Origin: Nymphaea colorata
Lineage: Eukaryota > Streptophyta > Magnoliopsida > Nymphaeales > Nymphaeaceae
NCBI RefSeq assembly: GCF_008831285.2
Contig: NC_045143.1
Location: forward strand, 25,009,662 to 25,073,661
DNA: 64,000 nucleotides
Direction: 5' to 3'
A program made the translations under genes and the position numbers. A model generated the notes under the pieces. The model saw nothing but the letters and a program-made list of their open reading frames with translations, was not told where the DNA came from and searched no databases. Shown one piece after another: positions 46,139-59,384 of the stretch (the first letter of the stretch is position 1; each line of letters opens with the position of its first letter).

Positions 46139-47680
46139 TTAAATACTTTCCCCAGTGAGAACAATATCATCAACGTATACAATCAATATCACTATACCAG
46201 ATGTGCCTCGCTTGATAAACAATGAGTGATCAAACTGGGATCTTCGAAATCCACAATTAGATAAAACCTCAGTCAGCTTATGGAACCAAGCATGGGGACT
46301 CTGTTTAAGTCCATAAATGGTCTTCTTTAGTTTGCATGCCTTAGCACACTCCCCCTGTCGTTCAAAGCCCGGTGGTTGCTGCATATAGACTGTTTCAGAA
46401 GTATCACCATATAGAAAGGCATTTTTCACATCTAAATGAAATAGAAGTCGTTCCTGCTGGACAGCAAGAGATATAATCAGTCGAACAGTGCCCAACCGAG
46501 CCACTAGCAAAAAGGTCTCAAAGAAATCAACTCCATAAGTTTGTGTATATCCTTTTGCAACAAGACGTGCTTTGAACCTTTCAACTGAGCCATCAGAATT
46601 ATACTTGATGGTAAACACCCATTTAGAGCCAACCACATCACAGTGCATCGGTGGTTCCACCAAGTCCCAAGTCTCCCGAGAGATAAGAGCATTCATTTCC
46701 TCCTGCATGGCTTGCCTCCACCGTGAATCTAACAGGGCTTGATGGTGAGAAGACGGGATAATGTGACTAGACATAGCTCGATCAAACTGCACTAAACTTG
46801 TACTCAGATAGTCAGTAGAGACAGAATTAGAAATCGGATGTAGTGTGCACTGTCGCTTGCCCTTGCGAATAGCAATAGGGAGATCACCTATGGAGTAGTC
46901 ATCATTTATACCTGAGTCAGGCTTATTTATGGAACTTACCTCTTGAGAAGACTCTGGTGGGCGGTTGGGAGGGGGATCGAGACGACGAGTGTAAACTATG
47001 GGAGGATCATGGAAACGTTCACCGGACATAGGCTGAGAGGGAGGGATCAACTCAAGTGACACAAGTGGAATAGGAAGAGGAACAAATACAGGCATCTCAG
47101 ACGTAGAAGGACTCGAAGGGGAAAAGTAAGGACGAGACTCAAAGAATGTAACATCCGCACTGATAATCTCTTTCTTGGTCTGGGGATCAAAGCACTTATA
47201 TCCTTTTTTATTAGCAGAATAGCCAATAAATACACATTTGACAGCTTGGGCAGCAAGTTTGTTTTTGTCTAGGCCTAGGATATGCGCAAAGCAGGTGCAT
47301 CCAAATACTTTGGGAGGTGTATGAAATAATGATCGATCTGGATATAAAATTTGAATAGGGATACGTTCTTGGATGGGTGATGAGGGTAATCTGTTAATGA
47401 GATAGCATGCAGTAAGCATAACATCACCCCAAAAGTAGGCAGGTACGTGAGAATGCATCATGAGGGTGTGGGCCACATTTAGGGGTTGCCGATGTTTGCG
47501 TTCGGCAACACTATTTTGTTGGGACGTGCGAAGACAAGTAAATTGAGGTCGAATTCCATGATTGACAAAAAATTGAAGTAGAACGGAAGACTTGAATTCA
47601 AGAGCATTATCAGTGTGATATCTTTGACAAGGAAGCCAAACTGAGTTTTTATTTCCTTGACAAATTTTTGAATAACACAT
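46139..47680 (-). pseudogene. I integrase and reverse transcriptase
   Basis: 513 codons. The integrase Asp lies in YHTDNALEF and the Glu in NSVAERKHRQ. FIGYSANKKGYKC follows, then the RT with KARLVAKGYTQ, LDVKNAFLYGD, IYGLKQSPHAW and an intact VYVDDIVLTG. The frame ends shortly after at 46139. Confidence 0.9.
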
Positions 47681-47851
47681 ATGACTTCATATCTTTCCCG
47701 TAACAAGAATACCCAACTGACTCTGGTAAAATCATCAACTAAAACAAGATAATATCGAAAACGCGTGCGAGAAGGAACACGACTAGGACCCCACACATCG
47801 ACATGAAGGAGATCAAACGGACTTTGACTAGAAGGATTCTGACTCGAAGGA
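47479..47851 (-). pseudogene. I integrase core start
   Basis: Encodes FDLLHVDVWGP (first catalytic Asp) and VLVDDFTRVSWVFLLRE, then a frameshift into the next piece. Its upstream continuation lies beyond J at 50964. Confidence 0.85.
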
Positions 47852-47856
47852 AAGCT

Positions 47857-50762
47857 TGTCACACCCCGACCTTTTTAACCCTCAAACTATATATTTTTTT
47901 TTTTTTCTAAACATAAGGCATCGAGGTGTGACTACCCAATAATTCAAAAAGACGATGAGCCAAGCAATTCAAAACAATGGGGCGAACTTTCATTGATATA
48001 ACCATTTTGTTTCATACAAATTCACATCTATGTGCATAACCAAAATGCCCCAAAATCACTAACATTGATGCCTAACAAAAAGAAGACATCAATAAAACCA
48101 AAACATGACGCGCCGGCACTACAAACGACAATCCCAAAACCACCCCAGTAGGACGTGAGTGAAGCCATCTGCTCAACCTGTTGCCCCGGGTCCGCCAAAA
48201 CCTGAAAAGGAAAACAACTGAAGGCTCAGCCTTCGCAGTATGACAACAAGCCAGGAAAATGCCAAACCCTCTCAAGTAAGGCTCAAATATACAAGCAAAC
48301 ATCAGAACGATCTATCATTATGTCGTGTCAGGACACGACATGCAGAGGCCACTCAATGGCTACAATAACATAATTTCAATCACATGCAAGGCATCATCAA
48401 CATGTCACTTGCATTCATAAGCACAACAGTCACATGTACAACAATCCTATACATTTCAATCACATACATTTCAGTTTCATTACTATCAGTGAATTTACAG
48501 TTCCTGTGGGTGCAAACACAGGCACGTGCACACCGCGGGCGGCCCACAGCCGAGAGACAACCCCCGTGGTGGTCCAGAACAGTATGGATCCATCTATCCG
48601 CTGCAGCGGTAGAGCACTCATCCATGGATGTGTGAATTCCAAGGAGAGATACTCAGCCTTCCCTAGGACACCCAGGTTGGGAAGGCGGGAGCCTACGCTC
48701 CAAGCACATCACACAACAGTACCCTGGGGCCTTGCACCGCCTGCGCTCCGAACAGGCGAGACCAGTGGCGAAAGCGGGACAACTCCCATACACATAGTCA
48801 CATCCCACTGGCCTCTCATCTCTTATTCTTTCATTCTTATACTTATACTTGCACAAACACATTTAACTGGCTAGCTCCTGAGGTTGGTTCACTTCACGAG
48901 TGAACCCACACCTCCAATTGCCTCCACACGAGGGTTACACGTAACCACAACAGTTTTGGCTAGCCGTCATAACAATATGGGTACAACTACCCACTGTGCA
49001 AACATTTGCATCATTGCCCGCGGCAATGGGTATTCAACAAACATAACATTCACATTCATCATCATCACAATCACATCTTTGAAAACTTAGCCAAACCACA
49101 GAGAGTAGTCTCAATCTGTGGTGGGCTCGTAGCTGTCCTATGCAGTTATCATTCTAGGATGCTTTCTAATGCACAATTGGGGTCGAGGAGACACTCGACT
49201 CGATACCCCGCCTCATCTGTCCTAAACAGTTATCAATTCTAGCATGCAAATGCAAATGCGTAACATTATCAAAACAATTACTATAAGCCTTTCAAAACAA
49301 TTCATATTATATATCAATTTATGTACATGCATACCCACATTCATCCACGGAACACTCAATCAATTCACATCACAAATCCTAGGATCCCATGATCCTAGGA
49401 ACACACATTCATTCACTTGCCCAGGCAGGGATTTGCCTGGAGTGTCGCCATACCTGTGGCGCGTTCACAAGAATCTTCAAAATGCCTCGAGCTTCGAATC
49501 CGGTAGCTCAAGGTCGACGGGACGTACCCGGTGTACCTGCAGACACAAACACAAGATAAGATTCCTACTTCATACCTCAACAATTTAAACAAAAACAAAA
49601 CAAAGTCATTGAGGCACGTGTCATCGCCTCAAGAGGGTGTCGACGGGTAGTGTCGACCCACAAGTTCTCCAAAAGGGTCACTTCCCACTTCTAGCCGTGC
49701 CAATAGATGCCAAAACTCAAAGCCATCAATTCGTCTATCACTAACGCCTTTCTCAAAACTCCCTTTTTCTTAAATCAAGGCGTCTACCCCAAAGATACAT
49801 CCAACTTATGTACGTTATCCCTATTTAACTCCAAGATGCACCCGTTCACAAAAACGCGTGCTACAAGCTCACTAAAACGGTCCTAAATCTTCCCCACAAC
49901 CTCACAAACTCTACCATGTTTCCCCTAATGCTTCGAAAATTAATCTATCATGCTTAAATGATCATCCAATATATGAATCTTCGCTTCCCAACATAATCGC
50001 AAGCTTTCCCCCAAAAACGAAATCACTAACATGTGTTCCAAATAATCAATTCTAAGCTCTAGCATGCTCAAACAATAATTATACGCGTTCCAAAGAGAAA
50101 TATATCATAAAATAGGTTTAATTTCGCCTTGCTCACCCCGATTGAAGGTCTAAACTGCTGTAATCCTCCCGGCAGCCACCTCACGCGTCCAAGTGGTCCC
50201 CAAACGGCTAAAATCCTCCAATGCCGCCACTACCAAGGCCTTCTCTAATTGCTGTTACGAGGGGGAGGACAAATCCCCAAGCTGAAAATGGATCCAACAG
50301 TGATAGCATAGTGAAAATCAGTGAGAGAAAGTGCTTGATTGGAGAAAATAGAAAACGAGCAGAAAATGGGGAGAGAGCGTGAAGCGTGGACAGAGAGGGA
50401 GGTCGAATAGAGGGAGAAAGAGGGAAAAACGGAGGGGGACTGATAGGGGAGAGGGTTCGGTCAAAAGGGGAAAAGAAGGCAGTGAGGGGAGAGGACGGGA
50501 GAGAAGAGAGAGACGGTGGAGAGTGAGGGGAGTCGTTCGGTGGAGAGGGGAAACGAGAGACAGTGGGAGAGGGAGGAGGGAAAAGAAAACGGGAAGGAGA
50601 AGAAAAGAGAAGAGAGGAAGAGGCAGGGGACGACAGGGTTCACCTCAATGCCACCGTCGTCGCCGTCGTCGCCGTCGCCGCCGTCGTCGCCGTCGCCGCA
50701 GCCGCCGTCGCCGTCGCCACCGCCGCCGCCGCCGCCACCGCCGCCGCCGTCGCCGCCGCCGC

Positions 50763-50793
<31 letters not shown>

Positions 50794-50958
50794 GCCGTCG
50801 CTGAGCTCCGGTCGTGGGTAAGGAAGAGACGGTAAGAGGAAAGCGAGGGAGAAGAGAAAGCGAGGGAGGAGGGACAGCGTCGGGCTCCTCTCGCGTGGGG
50901 CTAGGGTCCGGGTCTGGACCCTGACCCGACCCGCTCCGCCCAAACGCCGCGCGTTACA
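47857..50958 (-). mobile_element. J: 3.1 kb solo LTR inside element I
   Basis: A TG...CA bounded unit (plus strand starts TGTCACACCCCGACC and ends GCGTTACA) with a perfect target duplication AAGCT at 47852-47856 and 50959-50963. The minus-strand end GGTCGGGGTGTGACA is a common plant gypsy LTR end, so the likely orientation is minus. No internal region, primer site or pol coding is present, so this is probably a solo LTR left by LTR-LTR recombination. No gene is seen inside. Confidence 0.85.
50650..50808. repeat. GCC/GTC trinucleotide repeat in J
   Basis: About 160 bases of imperfect CCGCCGTCG units. It opens long artificial frames on both strands (poly-Gly/Asp, poly-Arg, poly-Pro/Ser), which should not be taken as genes. 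Confidence 0.9.
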
Positions 50959-50963
50959 AAGCT

Positions 50964-51686
50964 ACTTTGTGTATGTTTACCTAACTGGCAAGCATCACAT
51001 AAGAAGGACTCTGATGCAGAGATATCTGGAAACATGCGACCAAGTTTGGACACTAATGGATGACCCAGTCTAAGATGCCACTGGAAAGGAGAAGTCCTCA
51101 AAGGGAGTGAAGATGCAGCAACATCTACTGGGACAGACAGGAAGTAGAGACCCTCATGCTCATAACCGCCACCAATCATCTTTCCAGTTGGTAAGTCCTG
51201 AAAAGAAAATGAACCAGGATAAAAAATGACTCTACACTGTAAGTCAATAGTCAGCTGCTTAACAGATAACAAATTAACAGGAAATTGATGAGCATATAGC
51301 ACATGCGTAATAGTGCCTAAGTGTGGGAGGTAGATATCACCACTGCCCAAAATAGGAGACAACTTGCCATCAGCCAGTCTGACATTTTGTGGTGTAGAGA
51401 ATTTGATTAATGATGAAAACTTTTGTGGTTGATTACAATAGTGCCTGGAGGCGCCAGAATCTATCATCCACATCATACTATCAATGGGAGCACCAACAGA
51501 GAGGGCTGAGTCTATTACAGCAGTATTGGCAAATGTAGAGGCAGATCTCTGAGCAAGAACAAGATCATATTCATCCTTATTTAAGTTAAGGGAATATGAC
51601 ATGGATATAGGAGGAGTAGTAGAAGACTCAACTATAGATCTTGTCGCCCTTGAGGGACTTCCATATGAGATGGGATTTCCAGCCAT
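50964..51686 (-). pseudogene. I residual gag start, protease and pre-integrase
   Basis: From ATG at 51686 (MAGNPISYGSPS) only about 85 codons precede the protease motif MWMIDSGASRHYCN, far too few for gag. LLSVKQLT and the pre-integrase HLRLGHPL...CDACQLGKHT follow. It is cut by J at 50963. Confidence 0.85.
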
Positions 51687-52631
51687 AGTAAACTCCCAAA
51701 CAGAATTTGACGCACAATATATGTAGGTATAAGAAGCAGTAGCAGCAACAATGGAGAAAAGTATCTTCACACACCACCGCAGGAGAAAAAAAATTGATAG
51801 GATGGGAAACAAACAGGGATCTGTAATCACTAGATCTAAATCACGGTAAGATACCAGTTTACTCCACTTTTAGCTGATGATTGTAGCAGCTCCACTTCTA
51901 TTTGTCTCACATACGACAGCACGCACACCTCGCACAGCACAATTTTGCTCCACATAAACAGCCGATGTCTTCACATATGGCATATCAATTCTACAACAAA
52001 GTTCTAATCATCACACACAACCAACGTACTCTGATCACCCCAGAAACTGCATCCACGACCAGAGAGACTGCTGTTGATTTTTGCATATTACAGCATACTG
52101 TTGATTCCAAAAGACTGTTGCTGGCCCACGTACAAACTTCTAGAAGACTGTTGTTGATTTCTGCACATTACAGCAGGCTGTTGCTGCTCTGCTTTCAGTC
52201 GCACCATCCACGACAAGAACAAGGCTAAAACAGACTCCAAGATCAGCAGATCAACTCTGCTCCACACGATCTGAGGTTTCACATCCACAATCTGTAGATC
52301 ATCCTGTTCCTCACGTCAAACTTCATCCATAACAAGCAGATTGACTCCACAAACAACAGCTCCTCAAGCCAACGTTTGACTCAGCCCTTCACGGACAACA
52401 TAAAAATCTGAGCAGCAGTAACATCCACAAGATCCATTTAGGGATCTGATCACGCTTTCCACATCGGCGTGATCAGGCCCTTCTCCACGCAGCCCACCCA
52501 ACCTCTATTCTCTTACCGTCTCCTTATTGGGTGATAAGAGGGAAAAGAGATGGGCGATGAGAAGAGGGAGGAAGAGGTTGCCGGAGGAAGGTGGTCACCG
52601 GAGAACTCACCTGGCTGTAGACTTCGGAGAA
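51687..52631 (-). other. I leader region
   Basis: About 950 bases between primer site and the residual gag start. It contains imperfect repeats of CTGTTGTTGATTT-type words (52065-52190). No coding recognised. Confidence 0.6.
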
Positions 52632-52644
52632 GGCTCTAATACCA

Positions 52645-52818
52645 TGTTACGATGAGAGAGAGAGAGCCCAAAAGAATACTCATTAACCTAACCCTAATCT
52701 CAAGTTAAAGAGATTAAGGCTGGTGGTACAGAAATTACAAAAACAGTCCAACAAGTATAAGAAAATATTTAAAGACCTACTCTCTAACTTTCTAATATTG
52801 CAAAAACCCTCTTTAACA
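52645..52818 (-). repeat. I 5' LTR
   Basis: 174 bp, starts TGTTACGATG and ends TTTAACA on the plus strand, followed by TACAT. Confidence 0.92.
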
Positions 52819-52823
52819 TACAT

Positions 52824-53988
52824 CAAGAGACCAAAAGATAGATTAGGCTGATAATCCAATTGGAAGAAAGTAGCATTGAAAAGAAGGGTCATAAAAACCA
52901 TAATATTGTGAATGGACTAACTTCAATAAAATATTCAAATTTTAACTGAAGTGAGTAAAAAATACTACCAGGAAGGGTGGTCTAAGACTATAAATATGAT
53001 ATGAGCTTAAGCACCAAAGCTAAGGCGAATCTGTATTTAGGTCCATGGAGTTCAAAATTTCAGATATTAAATGCAACAACTGCCTTTTCAAGAAAGTTAT
53101 AATCTGATTCCATGTGTTACTTTGATGCTCTAAGCTCAGTCATTTGCTTTTTAAGAGAGAAAAAACAAAAAAGCTAAATAAGTTACATTCAATCATTTCA
53201 AGGAGAAAAACCAGAAGTCATTTGAAAGAGTCAGCTAGAGTTATGTGGGTATTAAAAAAAAAAAATCCAGTCCCCACTTACAGCAATTTCTACAAAATGT
53301 AGGTATTTAACTTGAACACCAAAAAAAGACAAAGTTACAGTTACACATAAGTACTGAAAATATTAGTGCCCAAATATAAGATATTCTGTTGCAAGTTTTG
53401 AAATTTCTTTTGAAGCAAGAATTTAAACAATCAAAAACTTAGATTATATAAAACATTAATGAAAAGATAAATTACCTTAATCAAATGCAATTAGATTCCT
53501 GTCCTGTTAACAGGCTATTCATCATGCAAGTTCAGGTGAATGGATAAGTTAATTGCCTACTCAGAAGCTGCACTGATAAAAGCAACAAGCACAATGCCAT
53601 AAAAAAAAAAACATGCATCCGAAACAATACCAGCACTAGCAAGCATAAAGGGATAGTCATGACTGAAGATTGCATCATGCAGTACATGTAATCACAAACT
53701 TAGCTACAACCAAGAAGCCTTATCCCTCTTCATTGAAGCCATTTCTAAGGTAAGCAAGAGGGTATAGTTACATTATGAGTGTGAATACATGGTAGTTTTT
53801 CTTTTCATCCAATTATATTGGCACCGTACAGCACCATCATTGTGTTCTAGAAGCATAGGAAAGATGGCAAGATAACTTTAGAAGCAGCAAGCTGCATTGC
53901 ACAAAACTTCAAAAGACTAAGTTTGCCCAGCAGATGCAAGTTACGGAGAAGAACTCGGAGCAACACAGAAAAGGATATAGTTAAGCCT
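52824..53988 (-). other. CCD1 intron 2, middle piece
   Basis: AT-rich DNA between elements I and E. No exon or ORF recognised. Confidence 0.65.
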
Positions 53989-54346
53989 TGTTAAAATATA
54001 AATCCTTCACCAGCACGTTGAAGAGGAGTCTCTTAGGATTCCACCTCCTTGTAGAATGTGTTAAAATATTTAATGTCCTTGTAACATGTGAAGAGTCTCC
54101 TAGGATTCTATGTTATAGTTAATATCCTTGTTATATGGGAAGTCTCCTAGGATTCTATGTTGTAGTTAATATCCTTGTAATATGTGAAGTCTCTTAGGTT
54201 TCTATGATGTAATTAATGTCCTTGGAGCTTGTGAAATCTCCTAGGATTCTACGATTGGAGACTCTTAGAATTCTGAAAATGGGATTATAAATAGAGGCCG
54301 TGCAAACCATTTTGGCTACGGCTTCTTCTCCTCAGTTTCTTCTTGT

Positions 54347-54391
<45 letters not shown>

Positions 54392-54448
54392 ATCTTCCTG
54401 CGTGAGTGCTGTTTTCGGGTTACAGATATTGGTGCTACATTTCTATCA
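53989..54448 (+). repeat. E 5' LTR
   Basis: 460 bp, TGTTAAAATA...TTTCTATCA. It contains repeated words around CTCCTAGGATTCTA and a CT run at 54352-54384. Nearly identical to the 3' LTR. Confidence 0.95.
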
Positions 54449-54668
54449 TGGTATCAGAGAGCCAGGTTACGTTATCTCTACCAAACGAAATGCCCAAACA
54501 GGTCTGATCTGGTTAGAACTCTTTTCTCATCTTGTCTCTATCCTGAATTTACTTTTCTCTTGCGCAATTCTTGTTCCTTTTTCTTCTTGCTTACCAAGGA
54601 CACATCTTGTTATATCGTGCCTTCTTTCCCTCTCATCTTCTACATATATACCATTCCTTTCTGCTGTC

Positions 54669-56357
54669 ATGGAAAACCTTTCGCATTCTGGCATGTCCTC
54701 AAGTTTTCTTCCTCACCTTATTACCGAAAAACTCAACCATGAGAATTATCTGATCTGGAAAAGGCAGATCATGCCTTTCATAAGAAGTCAAGGCCTCTTT
54801 GGACATCTCGATGGTTCAACAAAGGCTCCACCAATATCCGTCTTACAGGAAATAAAAAATGAGGCAGGAGAAGTTATTGTTGTTCATGAAGACAACAATC
54901 CTGAACATGCTATGTGGATGAGACGTGATCAAAGTCTGGTTGCGTATATTTTGTCCACTTTATCTCAACAATTGTTACTTTCAGTTTCTGATGATTGTAC
55001 TGCAGAAGAATTATGGGAAACCCTTGCTGATACCTTTTCCCAAATATCAGAAGCTCGAATTATGTACTTAAAGAAAGAATTTCAGAATTTGAGCAAAGGT
55101 TCAACGTCTATCATGGATTATTTGGGGCGTATTAAGGCCGTCACAGACCAACTTGCTGCCTCAGGGAATAACATTTCTGATAAGGAAAAGGTGCAGCAAA
55201 CCTTGAATGGACTTGGGCATGATTATCATGCTTTTATTACAGCTCTTGAGGTCCTTCCTGTTCTGCCTTCCTTCAACGAACTACAAGGTAAACTTCTCCA
55301 ACATGAAATGAATATGAAAAGAGTCATTGAAAGGACTGATCAAGGGAACTCCCAAAATGTGTTGGCTATGAATGTAAAGTTTGGTAAGAGCCATGGGAAC
55401 TCCAACCATGGTGGTCGTGGCATTCTACCAACACCACATAACCAAGGTATGTCTCCTTTGGATACTTCAAGAAAAATACCAATTTGTTTTCAGTGCAACA
55501 AGAAAGGACACATGAAGGCACAATGTTGGTTTAATCCTCAAAATAAAAACAAAGGGGTAAGACATGATTATAAACAAGGAGGACAAAGTTCTAAATCCAC
55601 CGCTGAAGATATGCAACAGCTATTGATGGCCGCATTCTCAAAGATGACTATAAATCAAAATGAGCAGGGAGAATGGTTCTTGGATTCAGGTGCAGCTACC
55701 CATGTGACAGGAAATGCAGGTAAATTGACTAACTTATCCCCTCATTACGGTAGAAGTTGCATTATAACAGGTGATGGAAAATCTCATCCTATTACACATA
55801 TTGGAAATGCACATATTCCATTATCATCTTCGTCTCTATCACTGTCTAATGTTGTTCTTGCTCCCAATATCAAAAAGAACATCATATCCATTTCTAAACT
55901 CATTGATGATACAAGCTCTTCTGTTGAATTCACACCTTCTTCTGTCTATGTCAAGGACCTCCAAACGAAGAAAATGTTCGCTAGAGGGGAGCGTCAAGGG
56001 AATATGTACGTCCTCAAGGAATGTCTACCCAAGGATTCATCCACTTTTGATATAGGATTGAAGACATTTTCTCTTTCTCATAATGCGTCATCAGTGCCAA
56101 GTTCTTGCCATTTTCAATCAAAAGTAAGGGGCCCTAACCAATTTTTGGAGTCTGATTTATGGCATATTCGGCTAGGACACTGTGGTCGACATTTCATTGA
56201 AAAACTTGTCACAGATAGTCTCATACCAAGATCAAGTTTACCTCTTACTTCAAGTGTCAAAAAATGTTCAAGTTGTGGACTTTGTAAGAGTCATGTTTTA
56301 CCTTTCCATAATATAAATCAAAGGGCTTCCAAACCTTTTGAAACTATTTTTTTCTGA
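54669..56357 (+). pseudogene. E gag, protease and pre-integrase
   Basis: 562 codons from ATG at 54669 (MENLSHSGMSSS). A UBN2-type gag, a zinc knuckle CFQCNKKGHMKAQC, protease WFLDSGAATHVTGN with catalytic Asp, and pre-integrase HIRLGHCG...CSSCGLCKSH. The frame ends at TGA after a run of seven T (56347-56353); with one T fewer it would continue directly into SDVWGP, so slippage or sequencing error is likely. Confidence 0.9.
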
Positions 56358-57108
56358 TGTATGGGGGCCAGCCCCTATTGATTCCATGTCTGGGTCAAGA
56401 TATTATGTCTTATTCATTGACTCTTACTCACGTTTCACCTGGATTTACTTCATGAAACACAAATCAGAAGTACCTCACATATTTCGAAACTTCTATGCCA
56501 TGATTCAAACTAAATTTTCATCCAATGTGGTGCATTTTCAATGTGATGGAGGGGGAGAATATTCCTCGCTTGATTTTATTGAATTTCTACGTGAAAAAGG
56601 GATAACTAGACAAATTTTCTGCCCTTACACACCACAACAAAATGGTGTAGTTGAGCGGAAACATCGACATATAGTTGAAAGCGCCATGAGCATGATGCAT
56701 GATACTAATGTGCCCATTTCCTTGTGGACTGAAGCCTTCCATACTGCTGTATACATAATAAATTGTTTGCCTATGACACTCTTGATGTCTAAATCGCCAT
56801 ATTTTACACTCTTAGGCAAACAACCTGATTACAAGAACTTGAAGGTTTTTGGTTGTGTATGCTATGTTCACGTTGATGCTGCCTTGAGGAACAAGTTTCA
56901 AGACAAAGCTATTCAATGTAGATTCGTTGGATATGCTGATGAATATAAAGGTTTTCGATGCTATGATCCAACAACTAAACGTATCAAAACTTCAAGAAAT
57001 GTCATTTTTGATGAACATAGTTTTGATAATACAAATGAAATGCCTATGACCATTGAATCTTATGATCCTGGACCAGTACACAGTTATTCAATGCAGATCC
57101 TGTTATAG
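56338..57108 (+). pseudogene. E integrase
   Basis: Catalytic residues: Asp in SDVWGP, Asp in FQCDGGGEYS, Glu in NGVVERKHRH. The C-terminal VFGCVCYVHV and RFVGYADEYKGFRCYD blocks are present. A second one-base frameshift near 57080-57105 ends the frame. Confidence 0.9.
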
Positions 57109-57116
57109 AAAATGAT

Positions 57117-58985
57117 GTGCCTCAAAGTGAAGATTCAGAGAGAGCAATACAACCGTCGGATATGGCTCAAAGTGAAAATCAAGAAGATCCAACACAGTCA
57201 TCAAGTCATCACGAAAACAATAATGAACAGAGCAACGATGCACATCGGTATTCGGGTCTTATCTACAGTCGACGACTAAGGGACAGAGATGCTCACAGTG
57301 AAGAAGACAACATGCCCCACCTTAGAAGATCCCAACGCATTCGTCATCCCATTCACAGGTGGGTTAGCTATGATTCTTTATCACTTGATTTTCAGTTATT
57401 CATGGCAAAAGTTGGCAAGGAGGAAGAACCTACTTCATTTGATCAAGCATCAAAATCACATCATTGGAGAAAGACTATGAAAGAAGAAATGGATGCCTTG
57501 CATGAATGTGGAACATGGGAGATCGTTCCGATGCCACACGAAAAGAACGTAGTGGGCTCCAAATGGGTATACAAAATTAAATACAAACCTGACGGCAGCA
57601 TAGAAAGACACAAAGCAAGGTTAGTAGCAAAAGGGTTTACACAACAATATGGAGAAGATTATGACGAGACATTCAGCCCTGTGATCAAAATGGAAACAAT
57701 TCGCGTGATTATATCATTGACAGTTGAATATGGATGGAGACTACATCAAATGGACGTGAAGAATGCTTTTCTTCATGGTGATTTAAGGGAGGAAGTATAT
57801 ATGGAACAACCTCCAGGATACACGAAAGGAGACTCTCATGCATGGGTTTGCAAACTAAGAAAATCTATTTATGGACTTAAACAGGCCTCACGTTCGTGGT
57901 TTGACAGTTTCTCTTGCAAGATTCAAGAATGTGGTTTTCGGAGATGTCCTCTAGATCACTCTCTTTTCATTTATCGAAAGGAAAACATATTTACTTTACT
58001 TCTTATATATGTTGATGATATTGTTATCACAGGCAATTCAGAAAAACACATAGAAGAAGCTAAAGTTTTGATGATGCAAAACTTCAAAATGAAAGAGCTT
58101 GGTGATTTACGATTCTTTCTTGGAGTGGAGATTGATAGGCACAATAATCGCCTCACATTGACACAACAGAAATACACGTTGGATCTGTTGAAAAAGTCAG
58201 GTATGTCTGATTGTAAGCCTGTTGGAACTCCTAGTGTTCTAAATCAAAGACTAAGTGCTCAAGATGGGGAGTTATATGAAGATCCTACGCAATATCGAAG
58301 TATTGTTGGGGCACTTCAATATCTTACATTTACTAGACCAGATATTATATATGCTGTGAATCAAGTATCCCAATGTATGCATGCACCTAGAGATACTCAC
58401 ATGGATGCTGTCAAAAGAATATTAAGATATCTTAAAGGGACAGCAGGAGATGACTTAGTTTATGGTAAAAGTGAAAATATAACTACTGGACATCAACTTA
58501 TGACATTCACAGATGCAGATTGGGCTGGAGATCCCGATCAAAGAAAGTCCATTTCTGGTTTTTGTATTTTCATTGGACGTAATCTTGTGTCTTGGAGTTG
58601 TCCAAAGCAAAAGGCAGTAGCAAGATCCAGCACTGAAGCTGAATACAGATGCATGGCTGCAGGTACTGCTGAAGTTACATGGGTTAGACATTTGCTAGAA
58701 GACATTGGAGAAAAGATTAAAACATCAATGTTAATGTGTGATAATCAAAGCGCTATTAACATTGCCTTTAATCCCGTACAACATGGTCGAACAAAGCACA
58801 TTGAGATTGATCAACACTTTGTTAGACAAAAGGTGGAAGACAAGGAAATTCAGCCTATTTATGTTCGTACAGATGAACAAGTTGCAGACTTATTTACAAA
58901 AGGATTAACAAAGGAACGATTCTGGTTTCTAAAAGGCAAGTTGTACATGGTGAAAAACCATGCACAACTTGAGGGAGGGTGTTAA
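57117..58985 (+). pseudogene. E reverse transcriptase and RNase H
   Basis: 622 open codons. RT shows SKWVYKIKYKPDGS, LHQMDVKNAFLHGDL, IYGLKQASRSW and an intact LLLIYVDDIVITG. RNase H shows FTDADWAGDPD, STEAEYRCMAAG and MCDNQSAINIAFNP. The stop TAA overlaps the start of the 3' LTR. All visible catalytic residues are conserved, so this part may still be functional. Confidence 0.92.
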
Positions 58986-59337
58986 AATATAAATCCTTCA
59001 CCAGCACGTTGAAGAGGAGTCTCTTAGGATTCCACCTCCTTGTAGAATGTGTTAAAATATTTAATGTCCTTGTAACATGTGAAGAGTCTCCTAGGATTCT
59101 ATGTTATAGTTAATATCCTTGTTATATGGGAAGTCTCTTAGGATTCTATGTTGTAGTTAATATCCTTGTAATATGTGAAGTCTCTTAGGTTTCTATGATG
59201 TAATTAATGTCCTTGGAGCTTGTGAAATCTCCTAGGATTCTACGATTGGAGACTCTTAGAATTCTGAAAATGGGATTATAAATAGAGGCCGTGCAAACCA
59301 TTTTGGCTACGGCTTCTTCTCCTCAGTTTCTTCTTGT

Positions 59338-59384
<47 letters not shown>

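Larger units (their letters stand above)
45038..52818 (-). mobile_element. I: copia retrotransposon lacking most of gag, with nested solo LTR J
   Basis: Two 174 bp LTRs and a perfect target duplication TACAT (45033-45037 and 52819-52823). Primer site TGGTATTAGAGCC on the minus strand at 52632-52644. The internal region has protease, integrase, RT and RNase H in order, but no zinc knuckle or gag capsid region, and J (47857-50958) splits it before the integrase core. It lies in CCD1 intron 2. Several frameshifts interrupt pol. Confidence 0.92.

Noticed and set aside
50379-50943. Long ORFs with poly-Arg, poly-Pro/Ser or poly-Gly/Asp tails
   Set aside because: They are translations of the GCC/GTC trinucleotide repeat and purine-rich DNA in solo LTR J, open on both strands at once.
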